Positions 16,359-23,761 of a stretch of 28,707 nt of DNA are shown here, in pieces. Numbering within the stretch: the stretch's first letter is position 1; each line of letters starts with the position of its first letter. The stretch covers positions 1 through 28,707 of the forward strand of contig DATGUV010000014.1 of NCBI GenBank assembly GCA_035301025.1, written 5' to 3'. Both the position numbers and the translations under genes were made by a program. This DNA comes from CALAMD01 sp035301025. Lineage in GTDB: Bacteria > Bacillota > Bacilli > Bacillales > Amphibacillaceae. Below the pieces are notes generated by a model that made no database searches, was not told the origin of the DNA, and worked only from the letters and a program-made list of their open reading frames with translations.

Positions 16359-16407
16359 TTATCCACATGTGGATAAAAAGAACGAAAAAATATGCGCTTG
16401 TGGATAT
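16359..16407. promoter_or_regulatory. DnaA-box group upstream of mnmE
   Basis: Two perfect DnaA boxes abut in inverted orientation as TTATCCACATGTGGATAA (16359-16376). A third box with one mismatch, TGTGGATAT, is at 16399-16407 (minus). They lie 95-143 bp upstream of the mnmE ATG, in the 331-bp jag-mnmE gap and outside oriC proper. A weak -10 candidate, TATACT (16433-16438), lies just downstream, so DnaA bound here could affect mnmE transcription. Function is inferred; the boxes themselves are plain in the sequence. Confidence 0.75.
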
Positions 16408-16501
16408 ATTTTTTATCATAAATATGGTATCCTATACTGTTAGTAATAGGTTTGAGTAAATGTGTGTGAGAGAATCATACAGAGCTCGAGGAGGTAGTCT
16501 C

Positions 16502-17878
16502 ATGGAGACAGATACAATAGCTGCTATTTCTACAGCACTTGGAGAAGGTGCCATTGGAATCGTGCGCTTAAGTGGATCGCAAGCGATTCAGAGTGCCAAT
16601 CGTTTATTTAAGGGTAAAAATTTAGAACAAGTCCCTTCACATACAATTCATTACGGTCATATCGTTCATATAGAAACTAATGAAACCATCGATGAAGTGA
16701 TGGTTTCAGTTATGCATGGTCCTAAAACGTACACACGGGAAGATATCGTGGAAATCAATTGCCATGGAGGTGTCGTTGCAGTAAAACGAGTGCTTGCATC
16801 TGTTTTACAAGAAGGAGCACGTATTGCAGAACCTGGGGAATTTACGAAACGTGCGTTTTTAAACGGAAGAGTTGACTTATCTCAAGCAGAAGCGGTGATG
16901 GATGTTATTCGCTCCAAAACCGATGCAGCAATGAAAGTTGCTCAGCATCAAATGGATGGAAAACTATCACGCCTCATTCAGCAACTCCGTCAAACACTGA
17001 TTGAAACAGTCGCTCACGTAGAAGTAAATATTGATTATCCAGAGTATGATGATGTAGAGGAAATGTCTGAGGAAATGATGCGCATAAAAACAAAAGAGGT
17101 GCATCATGAAATTGAACATTTACTACATGTGGCTAATCAAGGGAAAATTTTGCGAGAAGGCATACGCACAGGAATTATCGGCAGGCCGAACGTTGGAAAA
17201 TCTTCCTTACTCAACTCCATCGTTCAAGAAACAAAAGCAATCGTAACTGATGTGCCTGGTACGACGAGAGATATAATTGAGGAATATGTCCAGGTCAAAG
17301 GGGTTCCACTTCGGTTAGTCGATACAGCAGGGATTCGTGAGACAGAGGATATTGTTGAAAAAATCGGTGTAGAACGCTCCCGTCAAGTATTAGGTGAATC
17401 AGACTTAATTTTACTCGTTTTAAATAATAATGAACTATTAACAGATGAAGATGTACATTTATTTGAAGCAGTAAAAGGACTAGAAGTCATTGTTCTTATA
17501 AATAAAATTGACTTGCCTCGTCAATTGGATATGAAAAAGGTGGAAGAACTAGCGGGAGGAGCACCAATTATTCCAACATCCTTTAAAACAGACCAAGGGA
17601 TTGAAGCATTAGAGAATGCCATTGAGGAATTATTTTTTGCAGGAGAAATTACAAGTGGAGATATGACATATGTTTCCAACATTCGTCATATACGACTACT
17701 AGAAGAGGCAAAAGAATCACTAGAAGAAGCTATGCATGGATTAGAACTTCATATGCCAATCGATATTGTTCAAATAGATGTTACACGTACGTGGGAGCTT
17801 TTAGGGGAAATTATAGGAGATACGGCTAGTGACGGATTAATTGATCAGTTGTTCTCTCAATTTTGTTTAGGAAAATAG
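16502..17878 (+). CDS. mnmE: tRNA modification GTPase MnmE
   Basis: MnmE is a GTPase that with MnmG installs the cmnm5 group on wobble uridine 34 of certain tRNAs. The 458-residue protein has a tetrahydrofolate-binding N domain (1-118), a helical domain and an inserted G domain. The latter shows G1 GRPNVGKSS (227-235), G2 GTTRD, G3 DTAG and G4 NKID. It ends with the invariant C-x-G-K motif (FCLGK). I chose the ATG at 16502 because GAGGAGGT lies 6 nt before it; an in-frame upstream start would encode the ribosome-binding site itself and lacks family similarity. mnmG follows after 23 bp, so the partners form one operon. Confidence 0.97.
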   Translation: METDTIAAISTALGEGAIGIVRLSGSQAIQSANRLFKGKNLEQVPSHTIHYGHIVHIETNETIDEVMVSVMHGPKTYTREDIVEINCHGGVVAVKRVLASVLQEGARIAEPGEFTKRAFLNGRVDLSQAEAVMDVIRSKTDAAMKVAQHQMDGKLSRLIQQLRQTLIETVAHVEVNIDYPEYDDVEEMSEEMMRIKTKEVHHEIEHLLHVANQGKILREGIRTGIIGRPNVGKSSLLNSIVQETKAIVTDVPGTTRDIIEEYVQVKGVPLRLVDTAGIRETEDIVEKIGVERSRQVLGESDLILLVLNNNELLTDEDVHLFEAVKGLEVIVLINKIDLPRQLDMKKVEELAGGAPIIPTSFKTDQGIEALENAIEELFFAGEITSGDMTYVSNIRHIRLLEEAKESLEEAMHGLELHMPIDIVQIDVTRTWELLGEIIGDTASDGLIDQLFSQFCLGK

Positions 17879-17901
17879 GAAAAAAGAAAGGATGAAAAAG
17901 A

Positions 17902-19794
17902 ATGGTATTTAATGCAGGGAAATATGACGTCATAGTCATAGGTGCTGGTCACGCTGGATGTGAAGCAGGACTAGCAGCAGCACGCATGGGTGCAAAAACC
18001 CTTATGCTTACATTAAATTTAGACTTAATTGCCTTTATGCCGTGTAACCCGTCCCTTGGAGGACCGGCAAAAGGAATCGTTATTCGTGAAATAGACGCAC
18101 TTGGCGGTGCCATGGGACAAGTTATTGATAAAACCCACATCCAAATGCGCATGTTAAATACAGGTAAAGGTCCTGCTGTACAGGCTCTACGTGCACAAGC
18201 AGATAAACCTTTATATATAAAAGAAATGAAACGCATCATTGAAAGTGAACCGAATATTACACTAAAACAAGGAATGGTGGATGAACTCATTGTTGAAGAT
18301 GGTGTATGTAAAGGTGTATTAACTGAAACAAAAGCTGCGTATTATGCAGATGCAGTGATTGTTACTACAGGTACATTTATGCGCGGTAAAGTGTTAATGG
18401 GAGATATCGAATATGAAAGTGGACCGAATAACCAACGTGTGTCTGTGAAACTATCCGAAAATCTAGAAGAACTCGGATTCGATCTCATTCGTTTTAAAAC
18501 AGGTACACCTCCGCGGGTTCATAACGCGACCATTGATTATTCAAAAACGGAAATTCAACCTGGAGATGAGAAACCACAAGCATTTTCTTTTGAAACAACC
18601 GAATATATTACCGATCAAGTCCCTTGTTGGTTAACATATACGAATGAATTTACCCATCAAGTCATTAATGATAATTTAACGTTATCATCCATGTATTCTG
18701 GAATGAAGCGGGGGACAGGACCACGCTATTGTCCATCCATTGAAGATAAAATTGTCCGTTTCCATGATAAACCTAGACATCAAGTATTCTTAGAACCTGA
18801 AGGTAGAGATACAGAAGAAGTATATGTCCAAGGATTATCCACATCACGTCCTGAGTCCATTCAATACGAATTAGTGAAAAGTGTTCCAGGGCTTGAGAAT
18901 GCGACAATTATGCGTCCAGGGTATGCGATTGAATATGATGCTGTCGTTCCAACACAATTATGGCCAACCCTTGAATCTAAAAAAATCTCTGGATTATTTA
19001 CAGCAGGTCAAATTAATGGAACTTCAGGATATGAGGAAGCCGCAGCTCAAGGGATCATGTCAGGAATTAACGCAGCAGCAAAAGTTCAAAATAAAGAACC
19101 TTTTATCTTAGACCGTTCACAAGCATATATCGGTGTTCTTATCGATGATTTAGTAACAAAAGGTACACGTGAACCGTATCGATTACTAACGTCACGTGCC
19201 GAATATCGTTTACTTTTACGTCACGATAATGCGGATTTACGGTTAACTGATGTAGGATATGAACTTGGTCTTATTCCAGAAGAACGATACGAACGCTTTA
19301 CGAAGAAAAAAGAGCATATTGAATCCGAAAAAAATCGTTTACGTAAAACAACGATTAAAATGGAAGAACATGTTCAAGAAATATTAGATGAAGCAGGTTC
19401 TACTCGCTTAAAAGATGCGACAAAAGCCTATGATTTATTAAAACGTCCAGAAGTTTCTTATGCTCATATTGAACGTATGATTGGTGAAAACAGCGAAATT
19501 ACCGAAGATGTAAAAGAACAAGTGGAGATTCAAGTGAAGTATGAAGGATATATTAAAAAAGCCAATAGCCAAGTAGAAAGAATGTTAACCCTAGAGCATA
19601 AAAAAATTCCAGATGATATTGATTATGACGCCATTCATAGCTTATCTTCAGAATCAAGAGAACGTCTAAAAAGTGTTCGTCCACTATCTGTTGGTCAAGC
19701 ATCCCGTACAGCAGGAGTTACACCAGCAGATGTGTCCATTTTAGCTGTGTATATTGAGCAAGGTAAAATCGCTCGCATGAAAGAAACCATCTAA
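17902..19794 (+). CDS. mnmG: tRNA uridine-5-carboxymethylaminomethyl modification enzyme MnmG (GidA)
   Basis: This FAD-dependent partner of MnmE uses methylene-THF and glycine to modify U34 of tRNA. The 630-residue product (about 628 in B. subtilis) begins with the FAD dinucleotide fold VIVIGAGHAGCEAGLAAARMG. It contains the family signatures GGPAKGIVIREIDALGG, RFKTGTPPRV and GLFTAGQINGTSGYEEAAAQG, and the C-terminal helical domain that contacts MnmE (SSESRERLKSVRPLSVGQASR). AAAGGA lies about 9 nt before the ATG. A perfect DnaA box occurs at 18835-18843 inside conserved codons (GLSTS) and is probably chance. Confidence 0.98.
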   Translation: MVFNAGKYDVIVIGAGHAGCEAGLAAARMGAKTLMLTLNLDLIAFMPCNPSLGGPAKGIVIREIDALGGAMGQVIDKTHIQMRMLNTGKGPAVQALRAQADKPLYIKEMKRIIESEPNITLKQGMVDELIVEDGVCKGVLTETKAAYYADAVIVTTGTFMRGKVLMGDIEYESGPNNQRVSVKLSENLEELGFDLIRFKTGTPPRVHNATIDYSKTEIQPGDEKPQAFSFETTEYITDQVPCWLTYTNEFTHQVINDNLTLSSMYSGMKRGTGPRYCPSIEDKIVRFHDKPRHQVFLEPEGRDTEEVYVQGLSTSRPESIQYELVKSVPGLENATIMRPGYAIEYDAVVPTQLWPTLESKKISGLFTAGQINGTSGYEEAAAQGIMSGINAAAKVQNKEPFILDRSQAYIGVLIDDLVTKGTREPYRLLTSRAEYRLLLRHDNADLRLTDVGYELGLIPEERYERFTKKKEHIESEKNRLRKTTIKMEEHVQEILDEAGSTRLKDATKAYDLLKRPEVSYAHIERMIGENSEITEDVKEQVEIQVKYEGYIKKANSQVERMLTLEHKKIPDDIDYDAIHSLSSESRERLKSVRPLSVGQASRTAGVTPADVSILAVYIEQGKIARMKETI

Positions 19795-19806
19795 TGCAAA
19801 CAATCA

Positions 19807-19842
19807 CCATGGATATCTTATTCATCAAAAGGATATCCATGG
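19807..19842. repeat. Inverted repeat in the mnmG-rsmG gap
   Basis: CCATGGATATC (19807-19817) and GATATCCATGG (19832-19842) are perfect 11-bp arms around a 14-nt loop, 12 bp after the mnmG stop. No T tract follows, so simple intrinsic termination is unlikely. It may be an RNA stability or processing hairpin within an mnmE-mnmG-rsmG transcript, or an operator. Confidence 0.65.
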
Positions 19843-19875
19843 CAGTACATAAGCATTATGTAAAGGAGATTATAT

Positions 19876-20598
19876 ATGCGTCCAGAACAGTTTGCTGAAG
19901 CGTTACAAGAAAAAGGTATCGAATTAACTAAACGACAATTGGAACAATTTTCAATCTATTACACAACATTAGTTGAATGGAATGAAAAAATGAATTTAAC
20001 AGCCATTACAGACGAAGAAGAAGTATATGTAAAACATTTTTTTGATTCTATTTCAGTTGCATTTAACTATGATTTGAATGCACATGAATCATTAACGATT
20101 TGCGATGTTGGTGCTGGGGCTGGGTTTCCAAGCATACCATTAAAGATTTGTTTTCCACATATTTCTATAACCATTGTTGATTCACTTAAGAAAAGAATTG
20201 GGTTCTTAGAAGAATTAGCAAAACAATTAGAACTAGAGGACGTTCATTTTTACCATCAACGTGCTGAACAATTTGGGCAAGATCCCCATTTTAGAGAGCA
20301 ATTTGATATTGTATTAGCTCGTGCAGTTGCAAGAACGTCGGTATTAAGTGAACTATGTATTCCACTTGTAAAACAAAATGGACTATTTTTAGTTATGAAA
20401 GGCTCTCAAGCTACAGATGAACATGAAGATGCAGGTAAGGCGATACATGTGTTAGGTGGAAAAACAGAAGAGAAATATATTTTTTCTCTACCAGTGGATA
20501 ATAGTGAGCGAACAATTTATCATATCCGAAAAATTAAAAGTACACCGAAGAAATACCCTAGAAAACCAGGAACACCGAATAAAGATCCAATTATGTAA
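19876..20598 (+). CDS. rsmG: 16S rRNA (guanine-N7) methyltransferase RsmG (GidB)
   Basis: RsmG methylates a guanine in the 530 loop of 16S rRNA (G527 by E. coli numbering), using S-adenosylmethionine. In 240 residues it shows the N-terminal family segment QFSIYYTTLVEWNEKMNLTAI, the SAM-binding loop CDVGAGAGFPSIPLKI, the acidic residue in TIVDSLKKR and the segment VLARAVARTSVLSELC. Loss of this enzyme gives low-level streptomycin resistance in other bacteria; this copy looks intact. AAAGGAG lies before the ATG. It follows mnmG and precedes noc, as in B. subtilis, and ends with a hairpin terminator. Confidence 0.97.
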   Translation: MRPEQFAEALQEKGIELTKRQLEQFSIYYTTLVEWNEKMNLTAITDEEEVYVKHFFDSISVAFNYDLNAHESLTICDVGAGAGFPSIPLKICFPHISITIVDSLKKRIGFLEELAKQLELEDVHFYHQRAEQFGQDPHFREQFDIVLARAVARTSVLSELCIPLVKQNGLFLVMKGSQATDEHEDAGKAIHVLGGKTEEKYIFSLPVDNSERTIYHIRKIKSTPKKYPRKPGTPNKDPIM

Positions 20599-20641
20599 CA
20601 CTTTCAACGAATAGAACATAATTTGTCATATAATTGTGCAA

Positions 20642-20676
20642 AAAGAAGAGGTGTATTCATTCCTCTTCTTTGTTTA
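20642..20676 (+). terminator. Intrinsic terminator of rsmG
   Basis: AAAGAAGAGG and CCTCTTCTTT form a 10-bp stem with a 10-nt loop, followed by a GTTT-type weak U tract. It lies about 45 bp after the rsmG stop. The symmetry is imperfect for a strong terminator but the placement fits. Confidence 0.7.
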
Positions 20677-20855
20677 TCTATGGTAAAATAGATATATTAG
20701 TAGAAATAAGTAATATATCATTCTGACTACAAGTAATGAATTTCATAATATGTACTTTGTTCTACATTTATGTAACATTGTAGTTCCACTGAGTCATGGG
20801 AAACTACATGCTATATTAAATTAGCTAGAATTGGAAATGATGAAATCTATCCAAT

Positions 20856-20871
20856 TGTTTCACGTGAAACA
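20856..20871. other. parS: parS centromere site upstream of noc
   Basis: TGTTTCACGTGAAACA is a perfect 16-bp palindrome and an exact match to the Bacillus parS consensus TGTTNCACGTGAAACA bound by Spo0J (ParB). The symmetry continues for three more bases on each side. It lies about 80 bp upstream of the noc start, near oriC, where ParB loads and recruits condensin. It may also make noc transcription sensitive to Spo0J spreading. Confidence 0.95.
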
Positions 20872-20885
20872 ATTATACTCCGAGC

Positions 20886-20905
20886 ACAAACGATTATACG
20901 TTTGT
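20886..20905. repeat. Hairpin in the noc leader
   Basis: ACAAACG and CGTTTGT form a perfect 7-bp stem with a 6-nt loop between parS and the noc ribosome-binding site. An imperfect hairpin (GTAGTTCC with GGAAACTAC) lies further up at 20780-20806. In the remaining 353-bp rsmG-noc gap I see only the rsmG terminator and parS, and no confident promoter. Confidence 0.4.
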
Positions 20906-20951
20906 CGCTGTGATCATAGATAATTAAAGAAACAAAAGGTGGTGAATAAAT

Positions 20952-21818
20952 GTGTTAAATCCTTTTAATCGTATTTTTGGTTCAAATGATAAACCATCCA
21001 AAGATGAAAAGGAATTCGTTAGCGAGGAAACGTATTCCCAAGATGAAGTTGTCCATATTGCTGTTGAACAAATTGTTCCGAACCAATTCCAACCACGATC
21101 TATTTTTAATGAAGAGAAAATAAAAGAGCTTGCACAAACAATTCATACCCATGGATTGATACAACCCATTGTCGTTCGAAAAACATCAGATGATACATAT
21201 GAGTTGATTGCAGGTGAACGTAGATGGAGAGCAGCACAAGAACTTGAATGGGAAGAAGTACCATGTATTATTCGAGATATGACGGATACAGAGACAGCAT
21301 CAGTAGCCTTAATAGAGAACTTACAAAGGGAAGAGCTAACTGTTATTGAAGAAGCGAATGCATATGCACAATTACTCAAGATGCATTCATTAACACAGGA
21401 GGCATTGGCACAACGATTAGGCAAGAGCCAATCAACCATTGCTAACAAATTACGCTTATTAAAGTTACCAGAAGAAGTCCAAACAGAATTGCTCAATAAA
21501 ACAATTACTGAAAGACATGCTCGAGCAATTATGCAAGTGTCTGATGAAGAAGCACAATTAAAAGTGCTACAAGCAGTACTCGAATCCGATTTAAATGTTC
21601 GTCAAACTGAAGAATACATTGAGAAACTGCATACACCTCCGAAGGAAAAGAAAAACAAAACAGTTTTAAAGGGTTTTAATAAAGATATCCGAATTGCTAT
21701 GAACACAATCCGTCAATCACTACACATGGTGACAGAGACTGGAATTGACGTAGAAACCGACGAAGAAGAACATGATGATTATTATCAAATTACAATTAAA
21801 TTACCTAAAAAGAAATAA
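20952..21818 (+). CDS. noc: Nucleoid occlusion protein Noc (ParB family)
   Basis: Noc binds its own DNA sites across the chromosome, spreads, attaches to the membrane and keeps the division septum off the nucleoid. The 288-residue product is ParB-like, with VEQIVPNQFQPR, the CTP-binding motif GERRWR (88-93), ENLQREEL (122-129) and a helix-turn-helix around 147-170 (LTQEALAQRLGKSQSTIANKLRLL). The N terminus LNPFNRIFG is short and amphipathic, as expected for the Noc membrane anchor, and this plus synteny separates it from Spo0J. The start is GTG at 20952 after AAAGGTGGTG; the overlapping ATG at 20950 is out of frame and stops at once. A strong terminator follows. Confidence 0.95.
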   Translation: MLNPFNRIFGSNDKPSKDEKEFVSEETYSQDEVVHIAVEQIVPNQFQPRSIFNEEKIKELAQTIHTHGLIQPIVVRKTSDDTYELIAGERRWRAAQELEWEEVPCIIRDMTDTETASVALIENLQREELTVIEEANAYAQLLKMHSLTQEALAQRLGKSQSTIANKLRLLKLPEEVQTELLNKTITERHARAIMQVSDEEAQLKVLQAVLESDLNVRQTEEYIEKLHTPPKEKKNKTVLKGFNKDIRIAMNTIRQSLHMVTETGIDVETDEEEHDDYYQITIKLPKKK

Positions 21819-21840
21819 TAACACTTTTACTTTTTTTAGA

Positions 21841-21878
21841 AAAACAAGCTCATCCAATTATGTAGATGAGCTTGTTTT
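21841..21878 (+). terminator. Intrinsic terminator of noc
   Basis: AAAACAAGCTCATC and GATGAGCTTGTTTT form a perfect 14-bp stem with a 10-nt loop ending in a T run, 22 bp after the noc stop. It separates noc from soj-spo0J, which must therefore have their own promoter in the AT-rich stretch 21879-22071, where I cannot choose a single -35/-10 pair. Confidence 0.93.
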
Positions 21879-22071
21879 AACGTGTATTCAAGAAAAAGGA
21901 GTCTTTTTATATGGTAAAATGAATGTTTTTTTAAGAAAAACAATTATAATAGTGTTTACCTATAAAAAAGTGCTAGAATAGAAGATAATGATCTAAAAAA
22001 CTATATAAAAAACATACATCATCCAGTAAATTGATAGAAAACAGATATTTTAATAGGTAGGTGCCACATTT

Positions 22072-22845
22072 ATGAGTAAAATAATTTCAATTGCAAACCA
22101 AAAAGGTGGTGTTGGAAAAACAACAACATCCGTTAACTTAAGCGCTTGTTTAGCACAATTAGGAAATAAAGTATTAATTGTAGATATCGACCCACAAGGA
22201 AACGCTACAAGTGGGGTAGGCATATCAAAAGGAGATATGGATAAGTGTATTTACAACGTATTAGTCGAAGATTTACCAGCATCAGAAGTTTGCTTTGAAA
22301 CAAATACACCAGGTTTAGACATTATTCCTGCAACGATTCAACTAGCTGGTGCGGAGATTGAACTTGTACCAACGATTTCACGTGAAATTCGCCTGCAAAA
22401 GTCATTGGATGATCTACGAAGTAAGTACGATTACATTATTATTGATTGTCCTCCATCTTTAGGATTATTAACAATTAATTCACTAACAGCATCTGACTCC
22501 GTATTAATTCCAGTTCAATGTGAGTTTTATGCGTTAGAAGGACTCTCACAGCTATTAAATACAATTAGACTTGTACAAAAACATTTAAATAAAACCCTAA
22601 TGATTGAAGGAGTATTACTAACAATGCTTGATGCACGTACAAACTTAGGTATTCAAGTGATTGAAGAAGTTAAAAAATACTTTCAAGATAAAGTGTATAA
22701 GGCAATTATCCCAAGAAATGTTCGTCTTGGAGAAGCTCCAAGTCATGGACAACCGATTATTACTTACGATCCTAAGTCCAAAGGTGCCGAAGTATATCTT
22801 GAACTAGCAAAGGAAGTGATGGAAAATGGCGAAAAGGTTAGGTAA
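22072..22845 (+). CDS. soj: Chromosome-partitioning ATPase Soj (ParA)
   Basis: Soj is a dynamic ParA-type ATPase that works with Spo0J in origin segregation and directly controls DnaA. The 257-residue protein has the deviant Walker A KGGVGKTT (11-18), Walker A' (VLIVDIDPQGNAT) and Walker B (YIIIDCPPSLG). The family segment EFYALEGLSQLLNTI is present and the C-terminal part includes IPRNVRLGEAPSHGQPI. Its start follows AGGTAGGTG. The 3' end overlaps spo0J by 20 bp, so the two are translationally linked. The codons at 22375-22388 contain a 14-bp parS/NBS-like palindrome. Confidence 0.97.
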   Translation: MSKIISIANQKGGVGKTTTSVNLSACLAQLGNKVLIVDIDPQGNATSGVGISKGDMDKCIYNVLVEDLPASEVCFETNTPGLDIIPATIQLAGAEIELVPTISREIRLQKSLDDLRSKYDYIIIDCPPSLGLLTINSLTASDSVLIPVQCEFYALEGLSQLLNTIRLVQKHLNKTLMIEGVLLTMLDARTNLGIQVIEEVKKYFQDKVYKAIIPRNVRLGEAPSHGQPIITYDPKSKGAEVYLELAKEVMENGEKVR

Positions 22846-23665
22846 AGGATTAGATGCTTTCTTCTCAAACATAGATGAAACACCGGAAGAAGCGATTGTA
22901 CAAATCTCAATAGATGAATGTAGACCAAATCCGTATCAACCTAGAAAGACGTTTCAAGCAGATGCAATTGAAGAATTGAAAGATTCGATCTTAGAATATG
23001 GAATTATTCAGCCATTAATCGCACGAAAAAGTATTAAAGGTTACGAAATTGTTGTAGGAGAACGCCGTTTCCGTGCAGCCAAAGAAGCAGGCTTAACAGA
23101 AGTTCCTGTAATTATTCAAGAGTTAACCGATGAACGCATGATGGAACTTGCCTTACTTGAAAACCTACAACGAGAAGACTTAAATCCTATAGAAGAAGCA
23201 ACAGCTTATGCTACTTTAATGAAGGAATTAGACATAACCCAAGAGGAAATGTCTAAACGGTTAGGAAAAAGCCGTTCACATATCGCGAATATGGTGCGCT
23301 TATTATCCCTACCAACAAACGTAATTGCATATATGAACAATGGCGAATTGACAATGGGACATGGACGAGCACTGCTCGGGATAAAAGATGATGCGGATAT
23401 TGAGCCACTCGTAAAACGTATTCTAGCTGAAAAGTTAAATGTACGCCAAGTAGAAAAGATCATCCAAGATTTACACGAAAAACCTGTAAAAAGTAAGAAA
23501 AAAGAAGAGAAAAAAGACATTTTCTTACAAGAAAAAGAATCCGTACTTCGAGATCGTCTAGGAACTGGGGTGTCAATTCAAAAAGGAAAAAGAAAAGGGA
23601 AGATTCAAATCGAGTTTTATACAAACGAAGATTTAGAACGGATTGTTGACCTATTAGAACAGTAA
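22826..23665 (+). CDS. spo0J: Chromosome-partitioning protein Spo0J (ParB)
   Basis: Spo0J is the CTP-dependent DNA clamp that loads at parS, spreads, recruits SMC and regulates Soj. The 279-residue product starts MAKRLGKGLDAFFSN, the conserved Soj-stimulating N terminus. It has the CTP-binding motif GERRFRAA, then LLENLQREDLNPIEEA and the helix-turn-helix ITQEEMSKRLGKSRSHIANMVRLLSLP. The C-terminal dimerisation domain ends IQIEFYTNEDLERIVDLLEQ. The start lies inside soj. Unlike B. subtilis, where a parS lies within spo0J, I find no perfect parS inside this gene; sites occur 5' of noc and in the downstream aminotransferase gene. Confidence 0.97.
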   Translation: MAKRLGKGLDAFFSNIDETPEEAIVQISIDECRPNPYQPRKTFQADAIEELKDSILEYGIIQPLIARKSIKGYEIVVGERRFRAAKEAGLTEVPVIIQELTDERMMELALLENLQREDLNPIEEATAYATLMKELDITQEEMSKRLGKSRSHIANMVRLLSLPTNVIAYMNNGELTMGHGRALLGIKDDADIEPLVKRILAEKLNVRQVEKIIQDLHEKPVKSKKKEEKKDIFLQEKESVLRDRLGTGVSIQKGKRKGKIQIEFYTNEDLERIVDLLEQ

Positions 23666-23685
23666 ATCAATAGTGTACATGGAAT

Positions 23686-23727
23686 AAAAGGCTGAGCAAA
23701 AGTACATGCTGCTTATTCAGCCTTTTT
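23686..23727 (+). terminator. Intrinsic terminator of soj-spo0J
   Basis: AAAAGGCTGA and TCAGCCTTTT form a 10-bp stem around a 21-nt loop with a T5 tail, starting about 20 bp after the spo0J stop. The long loop can form internal pairs. Confidence 0.85.
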
Positions 23728-23761
23728 CTATGAAAAGGTATGATTAGAAGGAGGTAATCAA

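Noticed and set aside
16460..16501. Upstream 14-codon extension of mnmE
   Set aside because: It encodes the GAGGAGGT ribosome-binding site and is absent from MnmE proteins; the ATG at 16502 is preferred.
18835..18843. Perfect DnaA box TTATCCACA inside mnmG
   Set aside because: It falls in codons for a conserved G-L-S-T-S segment and is alone; a chance match from coding constraint is more likely than a site.
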